Origin: Sporobacter sp963677825
GTDB lineage: Bacteria > Bacillota > Clostridia > Oscillospirales > Oscillospiraceae
Length of the DNA: 64,000 nucleotides
Direction: 5' to 3'
NCBI GenBank assembly: GCA_963677825.2
Contig: CAXXEF010000001.1
Span: forward strand, 186,001-250,000
The position numbers and the translations under genes are program-made. Below, in pieces: positions 33,189 to 42,299 of the stretch (the first letter of the stretch is position 1; each line of letters begins with the position of its first letter). A model generated the notes under the pieces. It saw only the letters and a program-made list of their open reading frames with translations. It was not told where the DNA came from and did no database searches.

Positions 33189-34246
33189 GCGCGGACGTTC
33201 TCGCGGCAGGCCGCCAGACGGATCAGTAGATCTGTAAGCTGGGCCGATGCCTCGCCGCTGCCGCCGCTGTTGAGACGCAGCGCCGTCTCGGCGGACAGCG
33301 AGACAAAGCGTGCGCATTCCGCAAGGCCGACGCGCCGCGCGGCTGACAACAGGCCGCGCGCTTGAAATTCAAATTTAATACCGGCAATCGACATAAATTC
33401 CTTCGTCCCCAGTGCGTTGTCGAGGCTCACGCGCGCAGCCAGCAGCTGACGCAGACGCATGGCGATCGAGTACATCAGCTTGTGCGGTGCTTCGCGCATT
33501 GTGAGCAGATCCGTCATGACAGACGCTGCGCGATTAAAGTCGCCGGAGACGACCGCGTCGGTCAATTGGTATGAAACGGCATCGAGCGCAGGGGAGACGA
33601 TCGCGTCAATATCCGCGCGGGTAATCGACGTGCCCTCGGTATAAAAGCACAGCTTTTCGATCTCTTCGTTCAGCGCTGTCATCAGGCCGCCGGTGACGAA
33701 AGCGAGATACTCCGCTGTCGAAGTGTCGATTGATTTGCCGCCGTCGGCGCAATGCTTGCCGATCCACTTGACGAGGCGGCCCTGCTCCTGCAGGTGAAAC
33801 TCGACGAGCTCGGCATGCTCCTTGAGCGCGGCGGTCAGCTTCAGCCGCCCGTCAAGCTTGAACTCCATAACATCGTACACAAAAAGGAGGCAGACATAGT
33901 CCGGCAGGTCACTTATAAGACCAATCAAGCGCTCCTTGTCCTGTTCGCCGGCTTTGAACAGGTCGTAGTCGCTCACCTCGACGAGTGTACGTTCGGCAAA
34001 TGCCGGCAGCGTATCGACGGCGGCCTCCAGCGTGTCAATCGTCAGACCTGCGCCGTTGAGCCGACGGTGATTGAATGCCGCGGCGTCGCCGGATACGAGC
34101 ATTTTACGGATTGTCTCCAGCGTTCGCTCGAGCAGATACCGTTCCTCGCCGTGAAATACGTATAGGTTTTTCAGTACGCCATTTTTCAGCGCGGCGTTCA
34201 GTGCGTCGTAAGCCGACGTGTCTTTTTGTTTTTTGGAAGCGGCCAT
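33182..34246 (-). CDS. holA: DNA polymerase III subunit delta
   Basis: 354 residues. The clamp-loader delta subunit opens the beta sliding clamp. The NLYVFHGEERYLLERTLETIRK segment near residue 25, the SDYDLFKAGEQDKERLIGLISDLPDYVCLLFVY region and the C-terminal helical domain (LTMREAPHKLMYSIAMRLRQLL) are characteristic. It lies 14 bp after comEC, an arrangement frequent in Firmicutes, and overlaps rnmV. Confidence 0.93.
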   Translation of the reverse strand: MAASKKQKDTSAYDALNAALKNGVLKNLYVFHGEERYLLERTLETIRKMLVSGDAAAFNHRRLNGAGLTIDTLEAAVDTLPAFAERTLVEVSDYDLFKAGEQDKERLIGLISDLPDYVCLLFVYDVMEFKLDGRLKLTAALKEHAELVEFHLQEQGRLVKWIGKHCADGGKSIDTSTAEYLAFVTGGLMTALNEEIEKLCFYTEGTSITRADIDAIVSPALDAVSYQLTDAVVSGDFNRAASVMTDLLTMREAPHKLMYSIAMRLRQLLAARVSLDNALGTKEFMSIAGIKFEFQARGLLSAARRVGLAECARFVSLSAETALRLNSGGSGEASAQLTDLLIRLAACRENVRAC

Positions 34247-34260
34247 AGCGGATAAACCTT

Positions 34261-36555
34261 TCAGTTGAAAATGGGTGTGTCGAATAGTCTGGACGAAACG
34301 GTAACGGCACCGTTTTGGTCGGTACGATAAACGTCTACACCGAAATATGCCAGACGCGCAAGCGTCTGCGCCGAGGGGTGTCCGTAGCTGTTATAACCAA
34401 CGGAAATCAGCGCAAGCTCCGGTGTGACGGCATCGAGCAAAATCTCGGATGTTGAATACTTAGATCCGTGGTGACCCGCGACGAGGACCTCAATATCCGG
34501 TAGCGTATACAGCGCCGTGAGGCGGCGCTCGATATCGGCGCTCATATCGCCCGTGATGAGCGTGTCAAAGCTGCCCTCCGAGCATAAAACGGACAGGCCA
34601 CGCTCGTTTTCGTCGCGGCTGCCGAGCGGTGCGTACAGCGTCAGCGACGTCTGCTCGTGCGTGACGAGCAGGCTGTCGGTTACGGTAAGAATTTGTATGT
34701 TTTTATCCGCGGCGAGTGCTAGAATTTCGCCGGGCAGATCGCCGGTGTCGATCGACGCGTCCGGCACGGCGAGCGCCGCGACAGGCAGGCGTTCAAGCAC
34801 TTCCGTAACGCCGCCGGCGTGATCCTCGTGAAAGTGCGTTAAAATCAGCAGATCAAGCGAAACGCGCCCGCGGCTTTGCAGATACTGCACCAATATGGCG
34901 GCGGCGTCTTTTCCGCTGGCGCTGCCGCAGTCAACCGCGGCGGTAAAGGCGCCCGACGAGAGCACGATGCACTGCCCCTGGCCGACGTCCAGCGCGGTGA
35001 CGGTCAGTGTGCTGCGCGAGAAAATACTTGTTAAGATCAATAGGAGGCATAGCGTCGTGACGGCAATGCTGCCCGGGACGATCATTTTGTGTGGTCTGAC
35101 GCGCAGCGTCAGCAGGACGATCAGCAGGGCATAGGCAGCCACGAGCCAGACGACGACCGCCGGATTCGCCGTCGACACCGAGCTGAACGGCAGCCGCGCA
35201 AGCGCCGTGACAGCGTCGGCAACATATTTTGCAGGCAGCGCCGCCACAAAAGCGATGCCGGTACCGAGCGGCAGCCAAATGAACCCGAGCAGCACAGAAA
35301 TTGCGCCAAGAATAAATATTAAAGATACGGCCAAAACGATCAGCAGATTGGCGATTGGTGCGATGATCGAAACAGTACCGAAGCGCAGCGCCGTCATCGG
35401 GATCGTGAATACGAGCGCGCCGAGCGATGCCGAAAAGCTCGCTAGAAAAACGCGCAAAAGCATTTTAACCGGACGGTGACGATACAGCGTCGTTTTGCGA
35501 AGCGACGCGTCCAGCCGCTCGTAGAGCTTGCCGGTGTACAACACGATGCCGAGCGTAGCCAGAAACGATAGCTGTAATCCAGCGCTGCGCGCGGCAGTCG
35601 GGCTGACGAGCAGGATCAGCATCAGGGATGCTGATATCGACGTTACGGCGTCGCTTTCACGCCGGAACAGCGGCGCGGAAAGCAGGAAAATCTGCATGAT
35701 ACCTGCACGCGTCACCGACGGTGTAAAGCCGACAAGCGCCATGAAGAAAACGATCACAGGGATTGCGACGGCGGCGAGCAGGCGCTTCTTTCGGATGAGC
35801 AGCGCAAAGAGTCCGGCTAGAAACGCCACATGCATGCCCGATACTGCGACGATATGCGCGGTGCCTGTATCACGCAGTGCCGACGACAGCGCGACATCAC
35901 CATATACAGCGGTGGAATCGCCGGTGAGCAGCGCTGTCACAAGCGCGCGCGGCGTGTCGGAAAATAGTTGTGAGATCATAGCCCGGACGGCGTGCGCCGT
36001 CCGTACGGGGAAATACAGCAACGGTTCGGCATCGTCCGTGACGGTCACGGCGCCGTCGGCAAACGCAGATAAGAAGACACCGCGTGCGTAAAACGAGTCT
36101 GTTTGCTCCCCGTAGACGCTGTCGGCGCGCTTAAAGCGCGCGGTGACCTCGATCGTATTGCCGGGTACGACGTCGGGGGTGTCACCATTTACATAAAGAA
36201 TGGTTTTAACACGGGCCTGTCCATCCGGTTGCACGGCGACGGTAAGCTTTGAACCGTAATCTGTTTCAACGGAATAAGATACGACGACGGCGGAAACCGT
36301 CGCCGTCTGTCCGGCAAATGTCGATGCCGGTGCGATAAAGACGGCGTAATGGACGCCGCTCCATAGAAAACCGGCGGCAAGAGCCGGGACGATTAGCAGG
36401 ATGCGCAGCCGTGTTTTACCACTAAAAAACAGCGCGGATAGAGATGAAAGAGCCAACGCGGCAGCCGCGAACCATAAAAAGCGGCCGCCGGCAATATACT
36501 GCGACAAAATAACGGCGGCGGAGAACGAAAACGCCGCTGCGGCCAGTTTACGCAT
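34261..36555 (-). CDS. comEC: DNA internalisation competence protein ComEC/Rec2
   Basis: 764 residues, normal length. N-terminal membrane helices and DUF4131 OB-like domain, then the Competence membrane domain (TGDSTAVYGDVALSSALRDTG, AVSGMHVAFLAGL), then a C-terminal metallo-beta-lactamase domain with THFHEDHAGG and VAGHHGSKYSTS. ComEC forms the channel for single-stranded DNA during transformation and may degrade the other strand. SD AAAGGAG. All motifs are intact, so uptake is possible if comEA and pilus genes exist elsewhere. Confidence 0.95.
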   Translation of the reverse strand: MRKLAAAAFSFSAAVILSQYIAGGRFLWFAAAALALSSLSALFFSGKTRLRILLIVPALAAGFLWSGVHYAVFIAPASTFAGQTATVSAVVVSYSVETDYGSKLTVAVQPDGQARVKTILYVNGDTPDVVPGNTIEVTARFKRADSVYGEQTDSFYARGVFLSAFADGAVTVTDDAEPLLYFPVRTAHAVRAMISQLFSDTPRALVTALLTGDSTAVYGDVALSSALRDTGTAHIVAVSGMHVAFLAGLFALLIRKKRLLAAVAIPVIVFFMALVGFTPSVTRAGIMQIFLLSAPLFRRESDAVTSISASLMLILLVSPTAARSAGLQLSFLATLGIVLYTGKLYERLDASLRKTTLYRHRPVKMLLRVFLASFSASLGALVFTIPMTALRFGTVSIIAPIANLLIVLAVSLIFILGAISVLLGFIWLPLGTGIAFVAALPAKYVADAVTALARLPFSSVSTANPAVVVWLVAAYALLIVLLTLRVRPHKMIVPGSIAVTTLCLLLILTSIFSRSTLTVTALDVGQGQCIVLSSGAFTAAVDCGSASGKDAAAILVQYLQSRGRVSLDLLILTHFHEDHAGGVTEVLERLPVAALAVPDASIDTGDLPGEILALAADKNIQILTVTDSLLVTHEQTSLTLYAPLGSRDENERGLSVLCSEGSFDTLITGDMSADIERRLTALYTLPDIEVLVAGHHGSKYSTSEILLDAVTPELALISVGYNSYGHPSAQTLARLAYFGVDVYRTDQNGAVTVSSRLFDTPIFN

Positions 36556-36862
36556 ACCGTCGCTCCTTTATTGTAATTGGCCGGTGACAGCCGTGCTTTC
36601 ATGTTATCATCCGCCTGTGTTTTTGTAAAGAAGCGGACGATGTGCCAAAGTGCCTAAAACAGTGCCTGAAAACACTTCTCAGTCTTGACAAAAATTCCGT
36701 TGTCTGGTATAGTCGCTTTAACACATTAAAGACAAAGCGATTTTAAGCAGCAGGTCTATGAATCGCTAAAGTCTTGACAAATAGCTTTGCCAACGGCGGC
36801 GGGCCTCAGTTTGATCCTATCCGGCGGCGGCGATGCGATTTTTTATTATGGGAGAGAGTATT
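36556..36862. other. 307-bp divergent intergenic region comEC / acyl-CoA synthetase
   Basis: Holds a likely minus-strand comEC promoter (TTTACA at plus 36624-36629, 17 bp, TAACAT at 36601-36606) and a strong plus-strand promoter at 36685-36713. The 150-nt leader after it contains a weak 7-bp stem, AGCGATT (36737) with AATCGCT, and a second unpaired TTGACA; I recognise no riboswitch or reading frame in it. Confidence 0.5.
36685..36713 (+). promoter_or_regulatory. promoter of the acyl-CoA synthetase-MFS unit
   Basis: -35 TTGACA (36685-36690), 17 bp, -10 TATAGT (36708-36713). It leaves a leader of about 145 nt before the start codon. Confidence 0.75.
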
Positions 36863-38497
36863 ATGCCGATCACAGAGATCTTAGAGAAAAACTGTGCGCA
36901 GTACGGCAACGACGTGTGCCTCGTCGAGATCAATCCTGAGCAGCACGCCAAGCGCCACACCTGGAAAGAATACGAGCTGATCGAGCCGTCGCACGCGCCG
37001 TATTACCGGCGTGAGATCACTTGGAACATTTTTAATGAGAAGGCAAACCGTTTGGCCAATTTCTTGTTGGCTAATGGGTTCAAAAAGGGTAAAAAAGTCG
37101 CCATATTGATGATGAATGGGCTGGAATGGCTGCCCATCTATTTTGGCGTATTAAAAACGGGCGCGCTTGCCGTGCCACTGAACTTCCGCTATACGGCTGA
37201 CGAGATCAAGTATTGTCTCGATCTGGCCGAGGCGGATGCTTTGATTTTCGGGCCGGAATTTATCGGCCGCGTCGAGGAAATTGCCGAACAGATCGAGGTC
37301 AACCGGCTGCTCATGTACGTCGGCGACGGTGAAACACCGCCGTTTGCAGAAAACTACGGGCTGCTCACGGCAGACTGCTCGAGTGCGTCGCCGGATATCA
37401 AGATTACCGACGACGATGACGCCGCGATCTATTTTTCTTCCGGCACAACTGGCTTCCCGAAAGCGATCTTACATAAACACGAGAGCCTGATGCACGCGTG
37501 CGCGTGTGAGCAGGCGCACCACGGGCAAACGAAAGACGACATATTCCTGTGTATCCCGCCGCTCTATCATACAGGGGCGAAGATGCACTGGTTTGGCAGC
37601 TTCCTTGTCGGCGGTAAGGGGATTTTACTCAAAGGCACGAAGCCCGAATATATCTTCCAGGCCGTCTCGCAGGAGCGGTGTACAATCGTCTGGCTGCTTG
37701 TGCCGTGGGCACAAGACATTCTCGGCGCGCTCGACCGGGGCGATCTGAAAATCAGCGACTTTAAGCTTGAGCAGTGGCGGCTGATGCATATCGGGGCGCA
37801 GCCAGTCCCGCAGAGCCTCATCCGGCGCTGGAAGGAGTATTTCCCCGATCACGAATACGACACGAATTACGGCCTGTCCGAATCGATCGGGCCCGGCTGC
37901 GTGCATCTGGGCGTTGAAAACATCCATAAGGTCGGCGCGATTGGCATCCCGGGCTACGGCTGGGAGGTCAAGATCATCGACGAGCAGGGTGAACTTGTTA
38001 AGAAAGGTGACGTTGGCGAGCTGTGCGTCAAGGGCCCCGGCGTTATGACGTGCTACTATAACGATCCGGAGGCAACAGCCAAGACGCTCAAAGACGGCTG
38101 GCTGTACTCGGGCGATATGGCGCAGCAGGATGAGGACGGGTTTATTTTCCTCGTCGACCGCAAGAAAGACGTTATCATCACGGGCGGCGAAAACATTTAC
38201 CCCGTGCAGATCGAGAACTTTTTATCCGCGCACCCTGACATTAAAGATGTGGCCGTCATCGGCCTGCCGGACTCGAGGCTGGGGGAAATCTCGGCGGCGA
38301 TCATCGAGATCAAACAGGGGCACACATGCACGGAAGAGAGCATCCTAGCGTTTTGCCAAGAGCTGCCGCGCTACAAGCGGCCGCACCGGATCATTTTCGA
38401 GAAGGTGCCACGTAATCCTACGGGCAAAATTGAGAAGCCGAAACTACGCGCTATCCACGGAGCAGACGGTCTCGTTGCGACTCAAAATAAAGCATAG
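36863..38497 (+). CDS. AMP-forming acyl-CoA synthetase / carboxylate-CoA ligase
   Basis: 544 residues from ATG 36863 (GGGAGAG 7 nt upstream; an earlier in-frame ATG at 36833 lacks an SD). ANL-superfamily motifs: P-loop YFSSGTTGFPKAILHKH, NYGLSESIGPG, GWLYSGDMAQQDEDGF, the hinge LVDRKKDVIITGGENIYP and the catalytic Lys in RNPTGKIEKPKL. It activates a carboxylic acid with ATP and CoA. The substrate is not readable; the adjacent OFA-type carrier suggests an imported organic acid, and downstream genes suggest an aromatic acid is possible. Confidence 0.93.
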   Translation: MPITEILEKNCAQYGNDVCLVEINPEQHAKRHTWKEYELIEPSHAPYYRREITWNIFNEKANRLANFLLANGFKKGKKVAILMMNGLEWLPIYFGVLKTGALAVPLNFRYTADEIKYCLDLAEADALIFGPEFIGRVEEIAEQIEVNRLLMYVGDGETPPFAENYGLLTADCSSASPDIKITDDDDAAIYFSSGTTGFPKAILHKHESLMHACACEQAHHGQTKDDIFLCIPPLYHTGAKMHWFGSFLVGGKGILLKGTKPEYIFQAVSQERCTIVWLLVPWAQDILGALDRGDLKISDFKLEQWRLMHIGAQPVPQSLIRRWKEYFPDHEYDTNYGLSESIGPGCVHLGVENIHKVGAIGIPGYGWEVKIIDEQGELVKKGDVGELCVKGPGVMTCYYNDPEATAKTLKDGWLYSGDMAQQDEDGFIFLVDRKKDVIITGGENIYPVQIENFLSAHPDIKDVAVIGLPDSRLGEISAAIIEIKQGHTCTEESILAFCQELPRYKRPHRIIFEKVPRNPTGKIEKPKLRAIHGADGLVATQNKA

Positions 38498-38525
38498 AAG
38501 TAATATTTTAAGGGGGAGTTTTTAA

Positions 38526-39740
38526 GTGGAAAACAAAATCGGAGTCAGATGGCTCCAGCTCGTCGTCGGTTTCCTCGTACTGATGTTTGCGGGCATCATC
38601 TACGCGTGGTCGATTCTGGCGGGGCCGCTGGTTAGTGAATTCGGGTGGAGCAGCGCACAAGCCGGCCTGAACTTTACGATCACGCTCGGAATTTTCTGTA
38701 TCGGCGGATTTATTTCCGGCCTGCTGTCCAAAAAAATGTCGCCGATGGTACGCATGCTGATCAGTGCCGTACTTATTTTCTTAAGTTTCTTCTTTACCTC
38801 GCGGATGCAGGGCAATATCGCGGTGCTGTATTTGTCTTATGGTCTGCTGGGCGGCCTGGCGATCGGTGTTGTCTACAACACGATTATTGGTACCGTTTCG
38901 GCGTGGTTCCCGGATAAGCGCGGACTGGCTTCCGGCCTTCTGCTGATGGGCTTTGGCCTCAATGCGCTGATCATCGGTAAAATTGCAGACAATATGATCA
39001 AGGATCCGACGATTGGCTGGCGTCCCACGTTTTTGTGGATCGCCATTATCACCGCGGTGGTCTTTGTCATCGCTTCCTTCATCATTAAAGCGCCGCCGGA
39101 GGGTACCATTCTCCCGGCGCCTGCGAAGAAAACGACTAAGAACGAAAACGATTTTGAGACCAGAGACTACACCGCGATTGAAATGATCAAGAAGCTGTCG
39201 TTCTGGAAGCTGTTTATCTTCTTCTGGCTTCTGGCTTCTGTTGGCGGCGCGGCATTCGGCTTCGCCAAGAACATCGTTTCAGACGCCGGCGGCGCGGATG
39301 GATTCGCCGCGACGATGGTCGGTGTCATCTCCGTGTCCAACGGTCTCGGCCGCATTATTTCCGGCTTCCTGTTTGACTGGATCGGCCGCCGCAGAACGCA
39401 GTTTGTTACAAGCGGCCTGGCAATCGTCGCACCGCTGACAGTTGCGCTTGGATTGCAGTCGAATATATTGGCCGTTACCGTTATCGGTACGATTCTGTGT
39501 GGTATGGCTTACGGCTTTGCCCCGACAGGCTCGACGGCCTTCGTCGGCGCCTTCTTCGGCCAGAAGAACTTCTCGCTGAATCTGGGCATCCTGAACCTCC
39601 AGCTGATCTTTACGGCTTTCGCTTCAACGTGGGCCGGCATGATCAAAGACGCCACGGGCGGCTTCTTCTGGACGTTTATCATCCTTGCGGGTATGTCGGT
39701 GGTTGGCTTGTTCCTCAATGCCAGCATCAAGCGCCCTTAG
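38526..39740 (+). CDS. MFS transporter, oxalate/formate-antiporter (OFA) type
   Basis: 404 residues, twelve hydrophobic segments in two halves separated by a charged loop (PAKKTTKNENDFETRD). OFA-like features: FAGIIYAWSILAGPLVSEFGWSSAQAGLNFT at the start, and VSNGLGRIISGFLFDWIGRRRTQ between TM 8 and 9. GTG start 7 nt after AAGGGGGAG. It begins 28 bp after the CoA ligase and is probably co-transcribed, supplying or exporting that enzyme's acid. Confidence 0.9.
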   Translation: MENKIGVRWLQLVVGFLVLMFAGIIYAWSILAGPLVSEFGWSSAQAGLNFTITLGIFCIGGFISGLLSKKMSPMVRMLISAVLIFLSFFFTSRMQGNIAVLYLSYGLLGGLAIGVVYNTIIGTVSAWFPDKRGLASGLLLMGFGLNALIIGKIADNMIKDPTIGWRPTFLWIAIITAVVFVIASFIIKAPPEGTILPAPAKKTTKNENDFETRDYTAIEMIKKLSFWKLFIFFWLLASVGGAAFGFAKNIVSDAGGADGFAATMVGVISVSNGLGRIISGFLFDWIGRRRTQFVTSGLAIVAPLTVALGLQSNILAVTVIGTILCGMAYGFAPTGSTAFVGAFFGQKNFSLNLGILNLQLIFTAFASTWAGMIKDATGGFFWTFIILAGMSVVGLFLNASIKRP

Positions 39741-39769
39741 GACCCTCGCTTACTTCGTTTATTAAACAA

Positions 39770-39805
39770 CGAAACACAATCTGTCATCCGGCAGATTGTG
39801 TTTCG
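39770..39805 (+). terminator. stem-loop after the MFS gene
   Basis: CGAAACACAATCTG (39770-39783) and CAGATTGTGTTTCG (39792-39805), perfect 14-bp stem, followed by CGTTTAT. A weak T-tract; termination plausible. Confidence 0.65.
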
Positions 39806-39857
39806 CGTTTATACGCACGTCATAAGGACTGTGCCGCCGGATTGGCGCGATTTTTGC

Positions 39858-39887
39858 TTGGACAAGCACGGCCTGAAATGATATAAT
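39858..39887 (+). promoter_or_regulatory. promoter of iorA-iorB-paaK-ACT
   Basis: -35 TTGGAC (39858-39863), 18-bp spacer, -10 TATAAT (39882-39887), 55 bp before the iorA start. Confidence 0.6.
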
Positions 39888-39942
39888 CATCGATACGCAC
39901 TACACGATTAATCCGGCAAGCAAGCAGAGGAGGAGCACTGTT

Positions 39943-41685
39943 TTGAAGAGGTTGATGCTTGGGAACGAAGCGGTCGCCAGAGGCCTGTACGAGGCCGGTG
40001 TCGCAGTTGTTTCCAGTTATCCGGGCACACCAAGCACGGAAATGACGGAATATGCGACCCAGTACGACGAAATGTACTGTGAATGGGCACCGAATGAAAA
40101 GGTCGCTCTGGAGGTGGCGTTCGGCGCGTCCTTCGGCGGACGGCGCAGTTTTTGCGGTATGAAGCACGTTGGTCTTAACGTCGCTGCCGACCCGCTTTTT
40201 ACGATATCATATACAGGCGTGAACGCCGGTTTGGTCATCGGTGTCGCCGATGACCCGGGCATGCACTCGTCGCAAAACGAACAGGATTCCCGTCACTATG
40301 CCCGTGCGGCAAAAATACCGATGCTTGAGCCGTCGGACTCCAACGAATGCCTGGCGATGACAAAGCTCGCTTACGAGCTGTCCGAACAGTTCGATACGCC
40401 CGTCGTCGTGCGCTCGTGCACGCGCGTCGCGCACTCGCAGAGCATCGTCGATACGAGCGAGCGTACCGAAAAGGCGGCCGTTCCCTATGAGAAAAACGCC
40501 GCAAAATACATCATGATGCCCGCTTACGCACGCGGCCGCCATCCGATTGTCGAGCAGCGGCTGCTGGACCTTACGGCTTACGCTGAGACGACGGAACTCA
40601 ACCGCGTCGAGGGCACCAATACAGACATCGGCATCATCACATCCGGCACCGCGTACCAGTACGTTAAGGAAGTGTTCGGTGACAACGTGAGCGTCCTGAA
40701 GCTCGGTCTCGTCTGGCCGCTGCCGGTCGAGCTGATCAAGACCTTCGCATCAAAAGTCAAAAAGCTGATCGTCGTCGAGGAACTGGACAGCTTCATCGAG
40801 GATCACTGCAAAAAGCTGGGGCTGGACGTCTCCGGTAAAGATATTTTCCCCGTTACAGGTGAGTTTTCGCAAAATCTTGTCCGGGAAAAGCTTGGTTTCG
40901 ACGTACCGTCCGGCCGCAACGTCGAAGACGCGATTCCGCAGCGCCCGCCGGTCATGTGCGCTGGCTGTCCGCATCGCGGATTGTTCTACGCGCTCGTATC
41001 TAATAAAGCCACCGTTCATGGTGATATCGGCTGCTATACGCTCGGCGCCGCGCCGCCGCTCAGCTCGATCGACTCGACGATCTGCATGGGTGCGTCGGTG
41101 TCCGGCCTGCACGGGTTCAACAAGGCGATGGGCGCCGAGGGCGAACAGCACGCCGTCGCGGTGATCGGCGACTCGACGTTTATGCATTCCGGCGTCACCG
41201 GGCTTATTAACATCGCGTACAATCAGTCGAATTCGACGGTTGTCATCGTCGATAACTCCATCACCGGCATGACCGGCCATCAGCAAAACCCGACGACCGG
41301 CCTGAACATCAAGGGCGAGCCGGCCGGGAAGATCGACCTTGAAGCGCTGTGCCGTGCGGTCGGTATCCGCCGGGTGCGTGTGGTCGATCCATATGATCTG
41401 AAGGCGACAAACGACGCGGTTAAAGAGGAGCTGGCTGCGCCGGAGCCGTCGGTTATCATTTCTCGCCGTCCCTGCGCGCTGCTCAAGACCGTTAAGGCGA
41501 AACCGCCGTTGAAGGTTAATCCAGACAAATGTACCGGATGCCGTATGTGTATGCGCATCGGCTGCCCGGCCATCAGCTTTAAGGATAAAAAGGCCGTCGT
41601 CGATACAACGCTGTGCGTTGGTTGCGGCGTCTGTACGCAGATGTGCAAATTCGACGCATTTGAAACGACCGGGAAAGGGGAGTAA
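39943..41685 (+). CDS. iorA: indolepyruvate:ferredoxin oxidoreductase, alpha subunit
   Basis: 580 residues from a TTG start with GGAGGAG 7 nt upstream. It oxidatively decarboxylates aryl pyruvates (from Trp, Phe, Tyr) to aryl-acetyl-CoA, reducing ferredoxin. N-terminal pyrimidine-binding part (SYPGTPSTEMTEYA), TPP-binding part with CAGCPHRGLFYAL, GDIGCYTLG and GDSTFMHSGVTGLINIAYN, and a C-terminal ferredoxin with CTGCRMCMRIGCP and CVGCGVCTQMCK, enough for two 4Fe-4S clusters (the first has a variant spacing). iorB starts 4 bp after the stop. Confidence 0.96.
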   Translation: MKRLMLGNEAVARGLYEAGVAVVSSYPGTPSTEMTEYATQYDEMYCEWAPNEKVALEVAFGASFGGRRSFCGMKHVGLNVAADPLFTISYTGVNAGLVIGVADDPGMHSSQNEQDSRHYARAAKIPMLEPSDSNECLAMTKLAYELSEQFDTPVVVRSCTRVAHSQSIVDTSERTEKAAVPYEKNAAKYIMMPAYARGRHPIVEQRLLDLTAYAETTELNRVEGTNTDIGIITSGTAYQYVKEVFGDNVSVLKLGLVWPLPVELIKTFASKVKKLIVVEELDSFIEDHCKKLGLDVSGKDIFPVTGEFSQNLVREKLGFDVPSGRNVEDAIPQRPPVMCAGCPHRGLFYALVSNKATVHGDIGCYTLGAAPPLSSIDSTICMGASVSGLHGFNKAMGAEGEQHAVAVIGDSTFMHSGVTGLINIAYNQSNSTVVIVDNSITGMTGHQQNPTTGLNIKGEPAGKIDLEALCRAVGIRRVRVVDPYDLKATNDAVKEELAAPEPSVIISRRPCALLKTVKAKPPLKVNPDKCTGCRMCMRIGCPAISFKDKKAVVDTTLCVGCGVCTQMCKFDAFETTGKGE

Positions 41686-41689
41686 GCCG

Positions 41690-42262
41690 ATGAAAACGCA
41701 GAATATTATGATCGTCGGCGTCGGCGGGCAGGGCTCGCTTCTCGCCAGCAAGCTTCTCGGCCGACTGTTGATGAACGAGGGGTATGACGTCAAGGTTTCC
41801 GAGGTGCATGGCATGAGCCAGCGCGGTGGATCCGTCGTGACGTACGTGCGCTACGGCGATAAGGTTTATTCGCCCGTCATCGACAAGGGCGAAGCCGATT
41901 TCATCATCGCCTTTGAGCTGCTCGAGGCAGCCCGCTGGCTCGAATTTCTGGCACCCGACGGACAAATCGTCACCAATACGCAGCCGATCGACCCGATGCC
42001 AGTCATCACCGGCGTGGCGGCGTATCCGCAGGAGCTTGTGGATAAGATGACGGCGTCCGGCGCTAAAGTAGACGCGCTTGATGCGCTGTCACTTGCCGTT
42101 AAAGCCGGCTCGGCCAAGGCGGCAAACGTCGTTTTAATGGGCAGGCTTTCCAAGTATTTTACGGCCTCCGACGAGGCTTGGCAGAAAGCGATTGAGCAAA
42201 CGGTACCCGAGAAATTCCTTGAACTGAACCGCAAAGCCTTCCAGCTCGGCCGCGACGCGTAA
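41690..42262 (+). CDS. iorB: indolepyruvate:ferredoxin oxidoreductase, beta subunit
   Basis: 190 residues from ATG 41690 (GGGGAGTAA upstream); an upstream extension in frame overlaps iorA and is not credible. The gamma-type domain of 2-oxoacid oxidoreductases is shown by NIMIVGVGGQGSLLASKLLG and VSEVHGMSQRGGSVVTYVRYG, the typical CoA/subunit-contact motifs. Partner of IorA; both are needed for activity. Confidence 0.96.
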   Translation: MKTQNIMIVGVGGQGSLLASKLLGRLLMNEGYDVKVSEVHGMSQRGGSVVTYVRYGDKVYSPVIDKGEADFIIAFELLEAARWLEFLAPDGQIVTNTQPIDPMPVITGVAAYPQELVDKMTASGAKVDALDALSLAVKAGSAKAANVVLMGRLSKYFTASDEAWQKAIEQTVPEKFLELNRKAFQLGRDA

Positions 42263-42299
42263 GCGCGGCACGATAACCGAAAAGAAAGGACTGGTCATA

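Noticed and set aside
36720..36862. Riboswitch in the long leader of the acyl-CoA synthetase gene
   Set aside because: Only a 7-bp stem and no terminator or known aptamer core; not supportable.
40750..41814. Minus-strand open frame (354 codons) opposite iorA-iorB
   Set aside because: Shadow frame rich in His/Arg/Asp from GC-rich codons; iorA is unambiguous.
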